NCBI GenBank assembly: GCA_029204225.1
Contig: CM055102.1
Coordinates: 23,593,390-23,657,389 of the forward strand
Length of the DNA stretch: 64,000 nt
From: Diphasiastrum complanatum
Taxonomy: Eukaryota > Streptophyta > Lycopodiopsida > Lycopodiales > Lycopodiaceae
Reading direction: 5' to 3'
Shown: piece after piece, positions 47,769 to 59,548 of the stretch
Numbering within the stretch: position 1 is the stretch's first letter
Layout of the letters: each line of letters begins with the position of its first letter
Translations under genes and position numbers: made by a program
Notes under the pieces: model-generated
The model's input: only the letters and a program-made list of their open reading frames with translations
Told to the model about the DNA's origin: nothing
The model's database searches: none

Positions 47769-50232
47769 TTGTTTTAGAGTGAGAAGCTGTTTTAGAGAGA
47801 GAAAAGCTCTTCTAGAGAAAGAGCAAGATTGATGGTCGTTCTATGCAATTTGGGAGACCAATGGTTGACCATGAGGGGAATGAAAAGCTTGGTTTACGTG
47901 TGGAAGACTTCAGAGGTGGAAATTGAGTGTTTAAGTGCACAACTTACCATCTATTGCAGGTCATTTCAATGGAAAGGGGGCAGCAAAGGGGTTTTATTGA
48001 TTTGCATTGTGTGAAGTTCTTGAAAGTACGAACAAGAATGGGACTTATAGCGTGAACCATTAACTCCTTGGATGAAGAAAAAGAAAAAAACAAAACTAAG
48101 GAGGTTTGCTATAAGACATTGGAGATCTATGAACGTTTTTTCTCTTCGAAATTCATGTTCAACAGATTTCTTTATCTACATTTTGGGAGGCAATTGCAGA
48201 GGACTACTAGCGGTTGGTTCCTTGGAAGTCAATGTGGAGATTTGCAGCTAAAAAGATGTGGTGGGGTTTGTCAATCATGTTTAATAATGTTTCTCGTGAA
48301 AAGGACCGACCGTGGTAGCCAAGGATACTAGCAATTGATGGGTAACTTCAAGAAGAAAATTTAGAGCATCATGGAATGTATGGTGCACCATGCAGCAGAG
48401 AAAGGAGAGTGTACATTGTAGAAGCGAAGGGTGTGGGCGGGCTAAATGTGAGAGATGACTCGGTAGTAAAATTTTTGGGCTCGTCAAAATTGAAAAAGTG
48501 AATTGAAAGAAGAAGAGAAATGTTATACAGTTTAAAAGGGCCAGCCCCCACCTATGTCGTCTCAATGATTTAGTTCATCCTTATCCTCATAGGGAAGTTC
48601 CGTACCTTTTCCTTAGCATTTTTGTCTTATTTGATTTAGTATGTAATTTTTTATGAGAAGTACACTTCCATAAAAACATAGGGTTGGTTCGAAATAGTTG
48701 GACTATCTGTTTTATAATCATAACATCTAATTTGAGTTATTCTCTAGTATTGATAAAGAAAATCCTTCTCTTTTGTTCGACATACCGTCAATATCTCTTC
48801 AAAGTTCATTTCGAGGGAGAAAGTCAGGAGGTGAATAACATTCTTGCAGTTGATGGGCTTTGAGACGATCATAGTTTTGAATCCAAGGTTGGTGTCTGGG
48901 TTGTTTCTGGATAGTTAGTGGCCAAGATCAGCCACTGCACTGGCATGGACTATGTGCATCAGTGTGTTAAAGGTCTTGGTCTAGGTGTGCATAGGTGTGG
49001 ACGGGCTCACAAAGAAATACGCACTAGTTGGATGTTTAGATAGAGTTATGCCATATGCTTAGTAAGAGCAAGAGTGAGGCTTGGGTGATATGGGCTGGGA
49101 TGCTAGTGATTCGAAGCCAAGATGCTCAACTTAGGGTGATCTATTAATAGTCTCAAAGTTGTTTTAGGGTCTGGAAAGTATTTCTAGGCTAGGTTCAGAG
49201 TGCTACATGATGGAGGTCTATCTGCTAATGATGAAGTAAATTATGCAAGTTTTGCCTAGAGTACCTTGGTTACTGATCATGATGTGCTGGTCGAGGGTGT
49301 TATTCATTTCAGTGCAATTAAGAATTGAAGTAACTACTCCAAGAATAGCCACTATATGATCTATACATGGTGAGAAAGTGTGGACTATTCAAAGCTTGTA
49401 ATCTTAGGTGCAAATTCCAAGTGGGCATATTACAGTTAGGTGTTTGCTAAGTTGGGAACATTGTGAATGAGTAGTGGAAAGTGGGTCAATTCATAATCTG
49501 GAAGACAAGTTTTGTGCATATCTTTGTTCAGTGCAAATACCATGGGGTAGTAGAGTATAGACTTTAGAAGTATTACTCATGATAGCAAGGAACATGTGTC
49601 AACTCAAGTTGTTTGATTGAGCTGAACCGTTGTTAGAGCTAGTTAGTTTTACAACCATAAGGATTATATGCATTCTATCCAGAGTTGCAGAGCTAACGAG
49701 TCTGATGCAACAAAGGATAGTTGTAAAGCGTGATCTCTTCAATGCGTCAACAACGCAATGCATGTTAGGCATGTACAAGTCGAGAGATTAGATTAGGCGC
49801 TATCGTCTTCTGGATGTTACCTTCAAAGATGGAGTTATTGACAAGGAATGCACCAAGATATGTCCTAGGTAATGTGGACCATGATAGGTCATAAGTGAGT
49901 TACTCACACGATTCCAAGTTGGAACTATCAGGGGTGTTTAGTGCAAAATGTTTGTTAGCAAAGAAGTAACTAGCTGAGAATTTGGTGAGATTGCAAGAGC
50001 AAGGTATATCAGACCACGAACGATGGACCTAAATGGAAATTGGATAGGACACAAAATCAACTGTAGGATCATATTCTTCAAGAGTACTAGATCAATGATT
50101 TAGAAATTACGTTCTCCAAGGAGATCCAATGGCTTAAAACTCATATCTGAGATAGATGATTAAGAATCACATTTGTAGGCATACGTAATGCCAAAGAACG
50201 CATGGAAGAGTCTAGATAGACTATGGAGGGGA

Positions 50233-50786
50233 TGTATTAGGACTTTGTCATTGAGGTCCAATGGCTTTTTGAAGGGGTAATGAATTTGAGGCCCTATATT
50301 TGGACCTAACTAGTAGTGTGACTTCGGACCAATAAATCGCCTGAGGGCCTGTTGACTGTATGTAACCAACAATGATGGCAAGTAACCATTGCTAGGCACT
50401 TGGCCTAACCTGAGCTGGCTACGTTGTGTGGCAGCTAGCGACCGGTGAGACAGTCTGACAAGTTTTCAGAGATGATAGAGAAATACTATCATGGGACTAG
50501 CCATTTGTGTTGGAGTTAGATGAGATGTAATGAGAAGCCAGGCAACAAGTTGCCAGGGTGACCAGCCATGCTATGTGGAGGTGTTGGGGTGATTGTTACT
50601 GAGCCACCCTAATTCTGGAAAGAGACCCGAAGAGTCGGTTAAGGCCTGATCAACCTTGATTGGACCAGGTGACTAAATACGAAATAGAAGAACTATCCTT
50701 GACGTAGGGGTCGAAGGTTGGGAGAAATCATTCGGAATCACCAGCTACTATTGAACCATTGTCTGGAGAAAGAATGGAAGAAGGGT
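50233..50786 (+). mobile_element. 3' LTR of the 47-51 kb element
   Basis: Starts TGTATTAGGAC after the purine tract. Its right end is set by alignment to the 5' copy. Confidence 0.65.
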
Positions 50787-53629
50787 TTTGGCAGAACCAA
50801 AACTCCATATGCAGCTTGAAGGTCTTTTCTGTATCCTTTTGTATACTGAATGTGACCAGCTCAAAAAGCTGTTTTCCTGAGCTTCAACTTCCGTTGAAGT
50901 GAATGCCTCGTTACTTTGTTCTTCCAGAGAAAGTTTCGTTAATCCATGTCAAGAAACGTTTTGGTGTTTCCATGGGTTTTTTGTTGATTTTCTGCTTAGT
51001 GATGACATTTTTCAATGAATATGTTCCATTGTGACCATTTTGCGAAGAGCTTTCTGCGTTCCTTTCACTAATATGGTTGCTGTCAATCAATTGTGGATCT
51101 ACTTGTAAGAATTTAGAAGTTGAAATTTTGTTGGATGTACAAGGAAATTCGACCACAAGTAGTACTTGTGGTATCCTGATAAAGATAGCAGTTTCAGCAT
51201 TTCCAAACTTCCAAGTATTTGGATGTCGCGAAGCATCAATGCTTGATACTGTGGTTGAATGTTGTAGTGTTGTACTGAAAACAGTGCAAAGTTGGCTTTC
51301 GTGCTTTAGAGGTGGTTTTGTTCAGAATTTTGTTCTTACATTTTTCTTTGTTATGTAAATAACTTATTTGTTCTGTGATCTGCAGAAGCTTGAAAAGCCC
51401 TTAAAACAAAAGGCTTTCAGTACGGAATTGAGGTTTGTTATGGTACACGGTGTATCTGGTGACAAGAGGTGGTCAGCGTATCTGGTGAAAAGAAGTGGTG
51501 ACACTCTTGCATGAGAATGGATGTCTCAGCATGACGCAAAGGATTAAATGGTTTCTCAAGGTTTTAGTAATATATGAGGTGACCCGTATTGTGATTTGCT
51601 AGTGTGATTTATGTTAAACCACTCAGATTAGTAAGAAAATGAGGATAGGTAGCTTGGTCACTGTAGTAGAATCTTGTGCAGGTATAGCAACCCATCATTA
51701 CATGTGGCAATTACGTCATTTGCGGAAATTGTATGTTATAGCTCTTTTGTGTTTATTGAATGGGTTTTACTTGAATCATTGATTGCATGGTTACCTGAAT
51801 GTTGGTATATATAATTGTTGCAGTTTGGTGCTAGAATCATGTGTGGCCCGTTAGATGCCATATTGTTTTAGCAGAATAGAACACAGTTCATTAGCATTCA
51901 CAAGTATGGTTATGTACTTCTATTCTCAGTAATCTGCTTTCTTTGTCTTGGTACTATCTATGTGGTGACAATGCTTCTCTCAACCTTCTTTATTAAGTCT
52001 AATTATTCCTTCATTTCCAGAAACTGTTTCATGTGGCTTTTCGCTTGATTGAGTGGGTTTACTTCAACCTTAGATTGAATGCCTGCCTGAATAAAGGATA
52101 CGGCTGTTCATACTTGAATCATGTATGTGCAGGAGTTGATTGTTTTGGTACTTTCAGTTGGTTGATTAAAGTTTTCTGACAACATTTACCAGTGTGGTCT
52201 AAAATGAAATCTATTATCGCAACAGGGCAGGAAATGATGGATGGTATCTTCTAGTCGGCCATAACATTCTTTAGAAGATTTAGTCATAGTTATAATCCTT
52301 GCTTCAGCTAATATGGTAAATGTGAGAACTAGGGCTGCAATTACCTGTTTATCATTATTTTCAGGAAATTCGATGTATTTTTATCTCATACAACTGGACA
52401 ATTGTTGGGAACAAATGGTATTTACCATGTTGTATGACATATTGCTTATGCAAGAAAAATCATATATCAATTATCCAATGGAAACAATTGCGTAATTCTC
52501 TCATTATACAATACAAACAAAATGTACATGATGTTCTCAACATGAAATAATGTTAATAAAAATTTCAGATTTGTCCTACATTCATTGAGTTGTCTTTTGT
52601 GCGTGAGATCAAATATGAAACATATTGGGAAAAACAACAAAATTCATTCACGAGTATGGTAGATTTTAGATGATGTCACACCAATAACCAAAAAAATATA
52701 AAAAATGGCATCTGTTTAAGTGATTTGCTCATTTGAATTGAAGATCATCACAACTCACCTAACTCTTTACAAGAGTATGGAGTCCGACAAAGGGGTTTGT
52801 CCTCCGATTTCAAGACCTGTCTATCCAGACAAAGTCTATGTTTCTCGAATATTGGACTATGTAAAGTTTTCTTATATTCATTTCAGCAAATGTCTCTTCA
52901 TCTTTCTTGATATTCAACTTGCTATGTCCACGAGCAAGCACTTGATAGGAGTGAATCAGCAAAAGGTACTTCAAATTTGGGAGGATGATCAAACTCACAA
53001 ATAACATAAGTGAGCATTAATGAAACAATTTTCTAAGCATGCTAAAAATAAAAATTACTAGCAGATTACAACAATCATAGTCAAGTTGACAAGATTTACA
53101 AATACATACTTTCTTGATTAAAAGATTAAAATCTGTGCTCTAACTTACAGCTCATTAGGAAAAAGCAGGATTCCAAAAATATCTACAAATAGTGCCAAGT
53201 AGGAAGTTCAAACACTCAAGCTTCGGTGTCTAGAGCACAATTTATTGTCTACTATCATCACATTGATGGTGAGCATGTCAAGGTTTTAAACATCAGAGGG
53301 TGTATTGTATAGCTGCAAAATTGCAAAGCATAAAGGAATATGCTTTTGTCTAAGCAAAGTTCTATCTCATATACCAAGAGTTGTAGATGTATGGCCACCT
53401 TGCTAGCATGGTGGCTAGACATGTGAGCTACACCAATGAATAGTCAACCAATGTGGAAGTTGGTGACACAAATTCCAAAAGTGTAAGATGAAAGCACATC
53501 ACTTTTTTCAAGGAAAATAGAGATACATGACAACAATAGAAAAATCTTTAGTGAGAAGCAAGATTACATCTATGAGATGTCTAGGTGTTTTATACACATG
53601 CACACACGCACACATATCTATGGGTGTGT

Positions 53630-53631
<2 letters not shown>
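50787..53631. other. Anonymous AT-rich intergenic sequence
   Basis: A plus-strand frame of 93 codons at 51,077-51,358 has no recognisable motif and is not called. A 10-bp palindrome with one central base (accacaagta, 51,152-51,172) is present. Nothing else was recognised. Confidence 0.4.

Positions 53632-53698
<67 letters not shown>
53632..53698. repeat. (AG)n microsatellite, 67 bp
   Basis: An uninterrupted AG run following a short cacaca and tgtgtg stretch. Confidence 0.98.
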
Positions 53699-53702
<4 letters not shown>

Positions 53703-53953
53703 AATGTCAGCAGTGATGGAGAAAACGAGTTTCTTGCCTTTTGATTGGGCCACGTTTGACCTAAAGTTTATTTGAAGGGCATTTGAAGTGCATTTGAAAT
53801 GCTTAAAAATGACGTGACTTTAGAAATTTCTAGAGAGAGAGCATGTGACTTTAGAAAGTTCTAGAGAGAGAACATGTGACTTCAGAAATTCATAGAAAGA
53901 GAAGTTTTTAGAAAGAGAGAAAGGTATAAAAGGGCAAGAGAGAGGAGGCATGC

Positions 53954-54090
<137 letters not shown>

Positions 54091-54151
54091 GCTGTTTTTT
54101 TAAACTTTTAGGGTTTTTTTAGGTTTTACAGGAAAAATAGCAATAATGTAG

Positions 54152-54275
<124 letters not shown>

Positions 54276-54571
54276 GTGATGACAAAAAGCTAGTTAGGGA
54301 GCCATTTAGTCCAAAATCGTTTGCACTTAGTTTGATCTTGTAATTGAGCTAGTTCCTCCTTGTCTAAAGTCCATTTGTCCAAGTTGTTCCTTCAATAAAC
54401 TTACGTAGTATACATAATGCATTCACAGTTGACCTTGAATGAATTTATGACCTTGAATGAATTGTTATAGCTTTGAGATACCTTGTGGACTTCTTGTCCT
54501 ATATATTTTCAATTTTTTTGGAAAATTCAAACACAACAATCATCTCTGCATTAGTTTTCCAGGTGAGCGAC

Positions 54572-54833
54572 CTTGGTGGGTATAAATTGAGCTATGTCTT
54601 TTTATTCTATACCAAGTTTGTAGCAATATTTGTTGTGTGCCTTGAAAGAAATTAGTCATTGTAAAAAAAAAGTAGCCCAAGATGTTGCTAAATAATGCTT
54701 GGTGGGTATAAATTGAGCTTGTCTTGAACACATTTTATTCTATATCAAGTTTGTAGCAATATTTGTTGTGTGCCTTGAAAGAATTTATTCATTGTAAAAA
54801 AATAGTAGCCCAAGATGCTGCTAAATGATGCTC
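54572..54833. repeat. Diverged 126-bp tandem duplication
   Basis: Copies start with cttggtgggtataaattgag at 54,572 (first base ambiguous) and 54,698. Shared blocks include caagtttgtagcaatattt and tgttgtgtgccttgaaagaa. A few substitutions and small indels separate them. Confidence 0.9.
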
Positions 54834-56004
54834 GATGTCAAAAAAACACAAAGCAATATGGAAGGCTACTTTTGATTATGCGTGAAACACGTTCATCAAA
54901 TCATTCAAGATCAACATGTAACATGCTGAGAGCATATAGTAGTCATCCAAAAGCACATCAAAATTAGATGGAAAGAATATAGAATCCTTGTATCTTGTTA
55001 CTATCACATAGGTACCATACAAAGTTATGTCAAGATCTAGTCACAACTTGACTAGGATCATGTGTACTGCATGTAGTGGAAGGTCGACTTTGGCTAATTG
55101 TTACTTTTCTAAAAGTGAAGGTTACCACTGATAACATTTAGACCTAAGTAGAGTGTTTTGCAAAACTATACACATAATCAACCATTCGAAATTTTATTGG
55201 TTGATATGTCTAGGAAATCTATTGGTAAGTTTGTCTAGGGAATCATTCATCATGAACACTAATAATGTCACTTGGCAATCTAATTGGTTGGAACTTTCTC
55301 TCTATGAATAGTGATGCTAACTTAATTCCTTGACAATGCTTATGATTGAAAGGTAGTAATTTGCTATCATGATTAGCTTGTCAATTTTTTACATAACATA
55401 ACGACACATGCCAATAAATAATAACACTAAAAGCATTAAGGAGACGTGCCTCCTCATAAAGTTTTATTTTTTGTTAGTCAAATTTTCTTCACCAATATTT
55501 ACATCAATTATGTGGTAGAATCAATCCATTTTGTTGCTTTCACACCTAATTGGCATATGGCAAGTAGGTATGCTAAAGAGAATTGACTTTGAGTCCATGC
55601 TAGAAGTCAACGAGCTTCCCCACAAGATCATTATGAGTGCCATGAAAGTGTTGAAAAAACAATAGAATTATCAGAATTGAAAAAATAGTTATCGTTATGA
55701 CAATTCAAGTATGAATTGCAGAAATATGAGTGGAAGACAATTTAATACAAGTAGGGTTGGAATCATTTTTTGAGAACCCTTGAAGGACATTTCATATATG
55801 GATGTCCACTAGAGGGACCTATTAGCAAAATATTCATCTATGCACACTTATTGGATACCATGTATGTGTTTCCATTTAATCTTGTGGTGTTATTGAAGTG
55901 GTGTCTTTTTTGGAGAGGGGAAGGGCCACTTGAGATATGAATTTCAAACTCCTAATGAATAATTCAAAGACATGTCTTAAATGGTGTTTTGGAAAGAGGA
56001 GTTG
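54834..56004. other. Anonymous AT-rich sequence
   Basis: No gene was recognised before the copia D frame begins. Confidence 0.4.
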
Positions 56005-57940
56005 ATGCATGTATTATCTCCAAGGAGATCTACCAGACAAAGAAGAGCACCAATCATATATATACCTGACAGCTCATCTTCTACTCAGGAAGAATTTTAT
56101 GGATTCAGACGTGAACCACAAAGTTATGAAAAAGCCATCAACTGTCCAAACAAGGACAAGTGGATCAAGGCCATGTAAGACGAAATGAGTTCCATGAAGC
56201 AGCACGAAGTGTGGACTCTCGAACCACTACCAGCCAACAAAAAGACTGTCAAGTGTAAGTGGGTCTACAACCATAACCAAATGACAATGTACTAAGATAC
56301 AAAGCCAGGCTAGTTGCAAAAGGTGTCTCACAGAAGTATGACATTGACTATACAAAGACCTTTTCTCCTGTTGTGAAGCACACATCTCTACGCATATTAT
56401 TTGCATATGCAGCTGCCTATGATTTGAAGATCCACATTGTAGACGAGAAGACATCATTTCTACGCTCAGGCTTCCAGCCTTTAATGGCTAACTACAACGT
56501 TTATGTGAAAGTCATAAACGGGGAGATCATCATAGTCGGTGTCTATGTAGATGACACGCTGATTCTGTCACGGAGCGGCAACCTGATTGCGCAGGTGAAG
56601 GCAGATATTTCGAGGCACTTAGAGATATCAGACCTAGGAGAAGAAAAATGCTACTTGGGTTTACAGATCGATAGAGACCTTCAAACCGAAAGATTGTATC
56701 TGCACCAGTCAAAATACATTCAGAAGATCATTGATGACTTTGGAACCACCCTTTGGATATTTGTTTCTCCAATGGCGACGTCTGTCTGCCAATGTAGCAA
56801 AGGCACGAAAAACCCAAAAAAACCCGAAGGTGCCCTTTAGACTGAAGGTATGCAAATCCTGAAGGTGCCTTTAGACTTAAGGTATGTAAATCACGAAGGC
56901 GCCCTTAGACAGAAGGAAGCGAAGAAGGCGAAAAAGTCGAAGGTGCCTTAGACTGTAGGCAGCGAAAAAGGCACAGGTGCCTTAGACTAAAGGCAACGAA
57001 AAATGGCGAAAAAGCCGAAGGCAAATTGCAAGGGAGTAAATACTCCAATGGTTCCTAGCATAGTGCTGACAAATGAAGAACGATAGGCAATGGAATATAA
57101 GCCATACAGAAGGCTTATCAGTTCTTTGATGTACTTGGCAGACAACATGCGGCCAGACATTGCTTACGTAGTGTTTAGGTTGAGCCAATTTAATATTAAT
57201 CCAGGGCCAACACACTAGAAAAATGCCAAGAGGATCCTGCAATACCTGCAGAACACAAAGGACTATGGCCTATGCTATTGTCGAGATGCAGGATTCAACA
57301 TTGAATCCTACAGTGATGCAAGCTAGGCGTCCCTAAAAGATGATAGTAAAAGCGTCTCAAGAGGATGCACCATAGTAGCCGGTGCGGCTGTAACAACCAA
57401 CATTATTTGAGTGGAAGGAATTGAAACATGGAAATGATTAAAAACATCAAGGTCTTCAATTTTATGAATGGTCCAAGGTTCTCTAGTTTGGGTGTTACTA
57501 ATCTTATGCACACAATCGAACTTATACTTAATTGATTTTATTGCTGTAGTTGGTAGTCGTTCGATCTTTTTATTTTCAGCAGAAAGTAGACAATAACTGC
57601 CTAATCATCTTGTGAGGCAGAATATCTTGTTGCAGTAAAATGGCCAATGAGCTGACATGGCTCAGACAGTTCCTAGATGGACTAGGACAGATCACCAATG
57701 AACCGTTGATTTTGCACATGGACAACACCTTTGCTATTCATTTAACAAAAGACCCAGTGTTTCATTCCAGAACGAAGCACATCGCCATCAAGTATTACTT
57801 GATCAGGGATTTGGTTGAGAAGGACCACCTTCATACCGACAAAGCAGATGGTAGCTGATATCTTTACGAAGGTATTGGATAAGGCAATGTTTGAAAGGCA
57901 TAGAGCCAACTTGGGAATCAGGAAAATACACGCTTTAAGA
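56005..57940 (+). pseudogene. Ty1/copia D: reverse transcriptase-RNase H with internal deletion and insertions
   Basis: Order on the plus strand: linker SPRRSTRQRRAPIIYIP; RT start YEKAINCPNKDKWIKAM, EVWTLEPLPANKKTVKCKWV, ARLVAKGVSQKYDIDYTKTF, HTSLRILFAYAAAYDLKIH. Then KTSFL runs directly into VYVKVINGEIIIVGVYVDDT (catalytic YVDD), skipping the usual QPEGF and SLYGLKQ section. Next come LGLQIDRDLQTERLYLHQSK, a minisatellite (56,796-57,030), RRLISSLMYLADNMRPDIAY, a DAS..SLKDD RNase H motif, a ~175-bp insertion (about 57,412-57,585), SSCEAEYLVAVKMANELTWL, and DPVFHSRTKHIAIKYY. A purine tract (aagagggag) at about 57,938 ends it. Gag and integrase are absent upstream. Confidence 0.9.
56796..57030 (+). 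repeat. GAAGGTGCC minisatellite inside copia D
   Basis: Imperfect units such as cgaaggtgccctttagactgaag, then aggcaacgaaaaatggcgaa, between the RT and RNase H parts. The same motif occurs at 2,821-3,150, and a trace (ccttcggctttttcgcc, reversed) at about 58,135-58,151. Confidence 0.8.
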
Positions 57941-57945
57941 GGGAG

Positions 57946-58832
57946 CTAAAGAACCATTAAGTTTCTACTTTTAACCCTTAGTATTTTTTCTCATCTTTTT
58001 AGACTGCCGCATATTTTTAACTAGTTTTTGCACAGTCTACATATTTGAACTGTTTTTCGCACAACTTGCATTTTTTGCATTTTGGTAAAAAGCGACAATA
58101 GGTCTAAAATGACCCAAGATTAAGTTTCAACCAACCTTCGGCTTTTTCGCCACATACTCAAAAGGCCGACACTTCCAAGTATCAATATGCAAGCCAGGGT
58201 GAGGATGAACTATTGAGCATGGACGAACTATCGGACCTCAGCTATTCGGACATGAAGATTTCAAACTATCACGATCCACCACCACCATGCAACGTTAACA
58301 GAAACATGTTTAAATAGATGCTTAGCATAAACTTAGTCTAATCCAGCATGATATATGTATTGGATCAGAGATAGACAGATATAAGATAGATATACAGAGA
58401 ATCCTAAAAAAAGAAAAAGTCACAAAGGTGCGTATCAAGGAAGTAAGATAGTTCCAGCAATAGCTAGTTCCATTTGTGAGAAGAGAACATCTTTCTCACG
58501 CCGACGCGCTAATCTGGGAAACAAACAATGCCCTTAAGAAAGAACTTCTAATGTACAATCGATTTTGATGATATGGACGAGTTACATCTTCTCTGCTCAG
58601 TGTGCAATTTCTGAATGTTGTGATGCTTTTTTAATTATGTCAGTAGATATATTTACGTTGTCACTTGACATTATCTACTGTTCATAAACTTATTGTCGGA
58701 TTAATAGTAGCTATCTGCTGTTCGGAGGATGACTGATCATGGCCTGAGGCAGTAGCCTTATCCAATAAATCGGCTCCATCTGAGCTCCAACAAGAAACGC
58801 CACCTAATCGCTTATCGCGGTTCTTCCCAACA
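57946..58832 (+). mobile_element. LTR shared between copia D and copia E (left border approximate)
   Basis: Follows copia D's polypurine tract and ends ...cccaaca immediately before a perfect PBS. It is thus placed as the 3' LTR of D and the 5' LTR of E. A tatatgta motif near 58,350 could be its TATA box. The expected TG start was not found at the left, so the border may be damaged. Confidence 0.65.
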
Positions 58833-58833
58833 G

Positions 58834-58845
58834 TGGTATCAGAGC
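58834..58845 (+). other. Primer-binding site, initiator tRNA-Met (copia E)
   Basis: tggtatcagagc, a perfect match, two bases after the LTR end. Confidence 0.93.
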
Positions 58846-58892
58846 AACCCGATTGTTCGGCCTACGACATCCCAACACTCCATTGTATAAAA

Positions 58893-59548
58893 ATGAATGT
58901 AGCTAATGAGCTTCTTAAGGAGGTAGGTGCTTGCACCTCGGCTCAAGAAGCATGAGAAACTCTTCAAAAGATATGTGAATCCAAAAATACTTCAAGGTTG
59001 CTATCCTTGAAGAATCAAATCCTTCAATGTTTTCAAGCTAAAGGAGAGCGTGGACATTCATATGTGTTGAGACTTAAGGACTTAAACAAGGAGCTTGATT
59101 ACATAGGAGATTCCATTAAGGAAAGTGAACTTGTTCAACTAATCTTGAATGGTTTAAGTCTGGATTTTGCTAACTTGGTGCAAGGCTATGCAATCATGGG
59201 CAAGTTGCCCTCACTTGAAGATCTCCAAGGGGTCCTCATGGCCGAGGAGAGTAGGAGAACTCACATCAAGTCAAGGTTGGAGAAGCTCTCCCTCAATGAT
59301 GGAGATGACAAGGCTCTTTTCATCAAGATCGAGAGAAAATCCAAAGGCAAAGGTGCTGCATTCAAGAAGAACCAAGTCAAAGGTGAAAATCAAGAAGGAT
59401 CTTCAAGTCCAAGCTCGAGCAAGCCAAAGAAGGATAAGTCGAAGATCAAATGCTACTTTTGTGGCAAGATGGGACGCTATGCCTTGGAGTGCTTCAAGAA
59501 GAAGCAAGCTCAAAGTCAAGCAAACCTAGGCCATGAGAAAGAGGAGAG
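58893..59548 (+). pseudogene. Ty1/copia E gag, cut by copia F
   Basis: Starts at the ATG at 58,893. After one stop (58,951, probably from TGG) the frame is open. Motifs: NTSRLLSLKNQILQCF, RGHSYVLRLKDLNKELDYIG, SELVQLILNGLSLDF, LEDLQGVLMAEESRR, a Lys-rich linker, and the knuckle CYFCGKMGRYALEC, in which the His of CX2CX4HX4C is Arg. The usual N-terminal ~60 residues before the UBN2 region are missing. At 59,549 the frame runs without a stop into the LTR of copia F. Confidence 0.88.

Larger units (their letters stand above)
47200..50786 (+). mobile_element. Old LTR element without visible pol
   Basis: Two diverged direct repeats, about 47,200-47,753 and 50,233-50,786, bracket 2.5 kb. A PBS-like tttggtatcaaagcc follows the first, and a purine tract (atggagggga) precedes the second. 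The internal part shows no gag knuckle, protease, RT or integrase motif in any frame I read, so it is either wholly decayed or a non-autonomous element. Confidence 0.7.

Noticed and set aside
51077-51358. 93-codon frame as a gene
   Set aside because: No motif, no splice context that I could support; length is within chance for AT-rich sequence.
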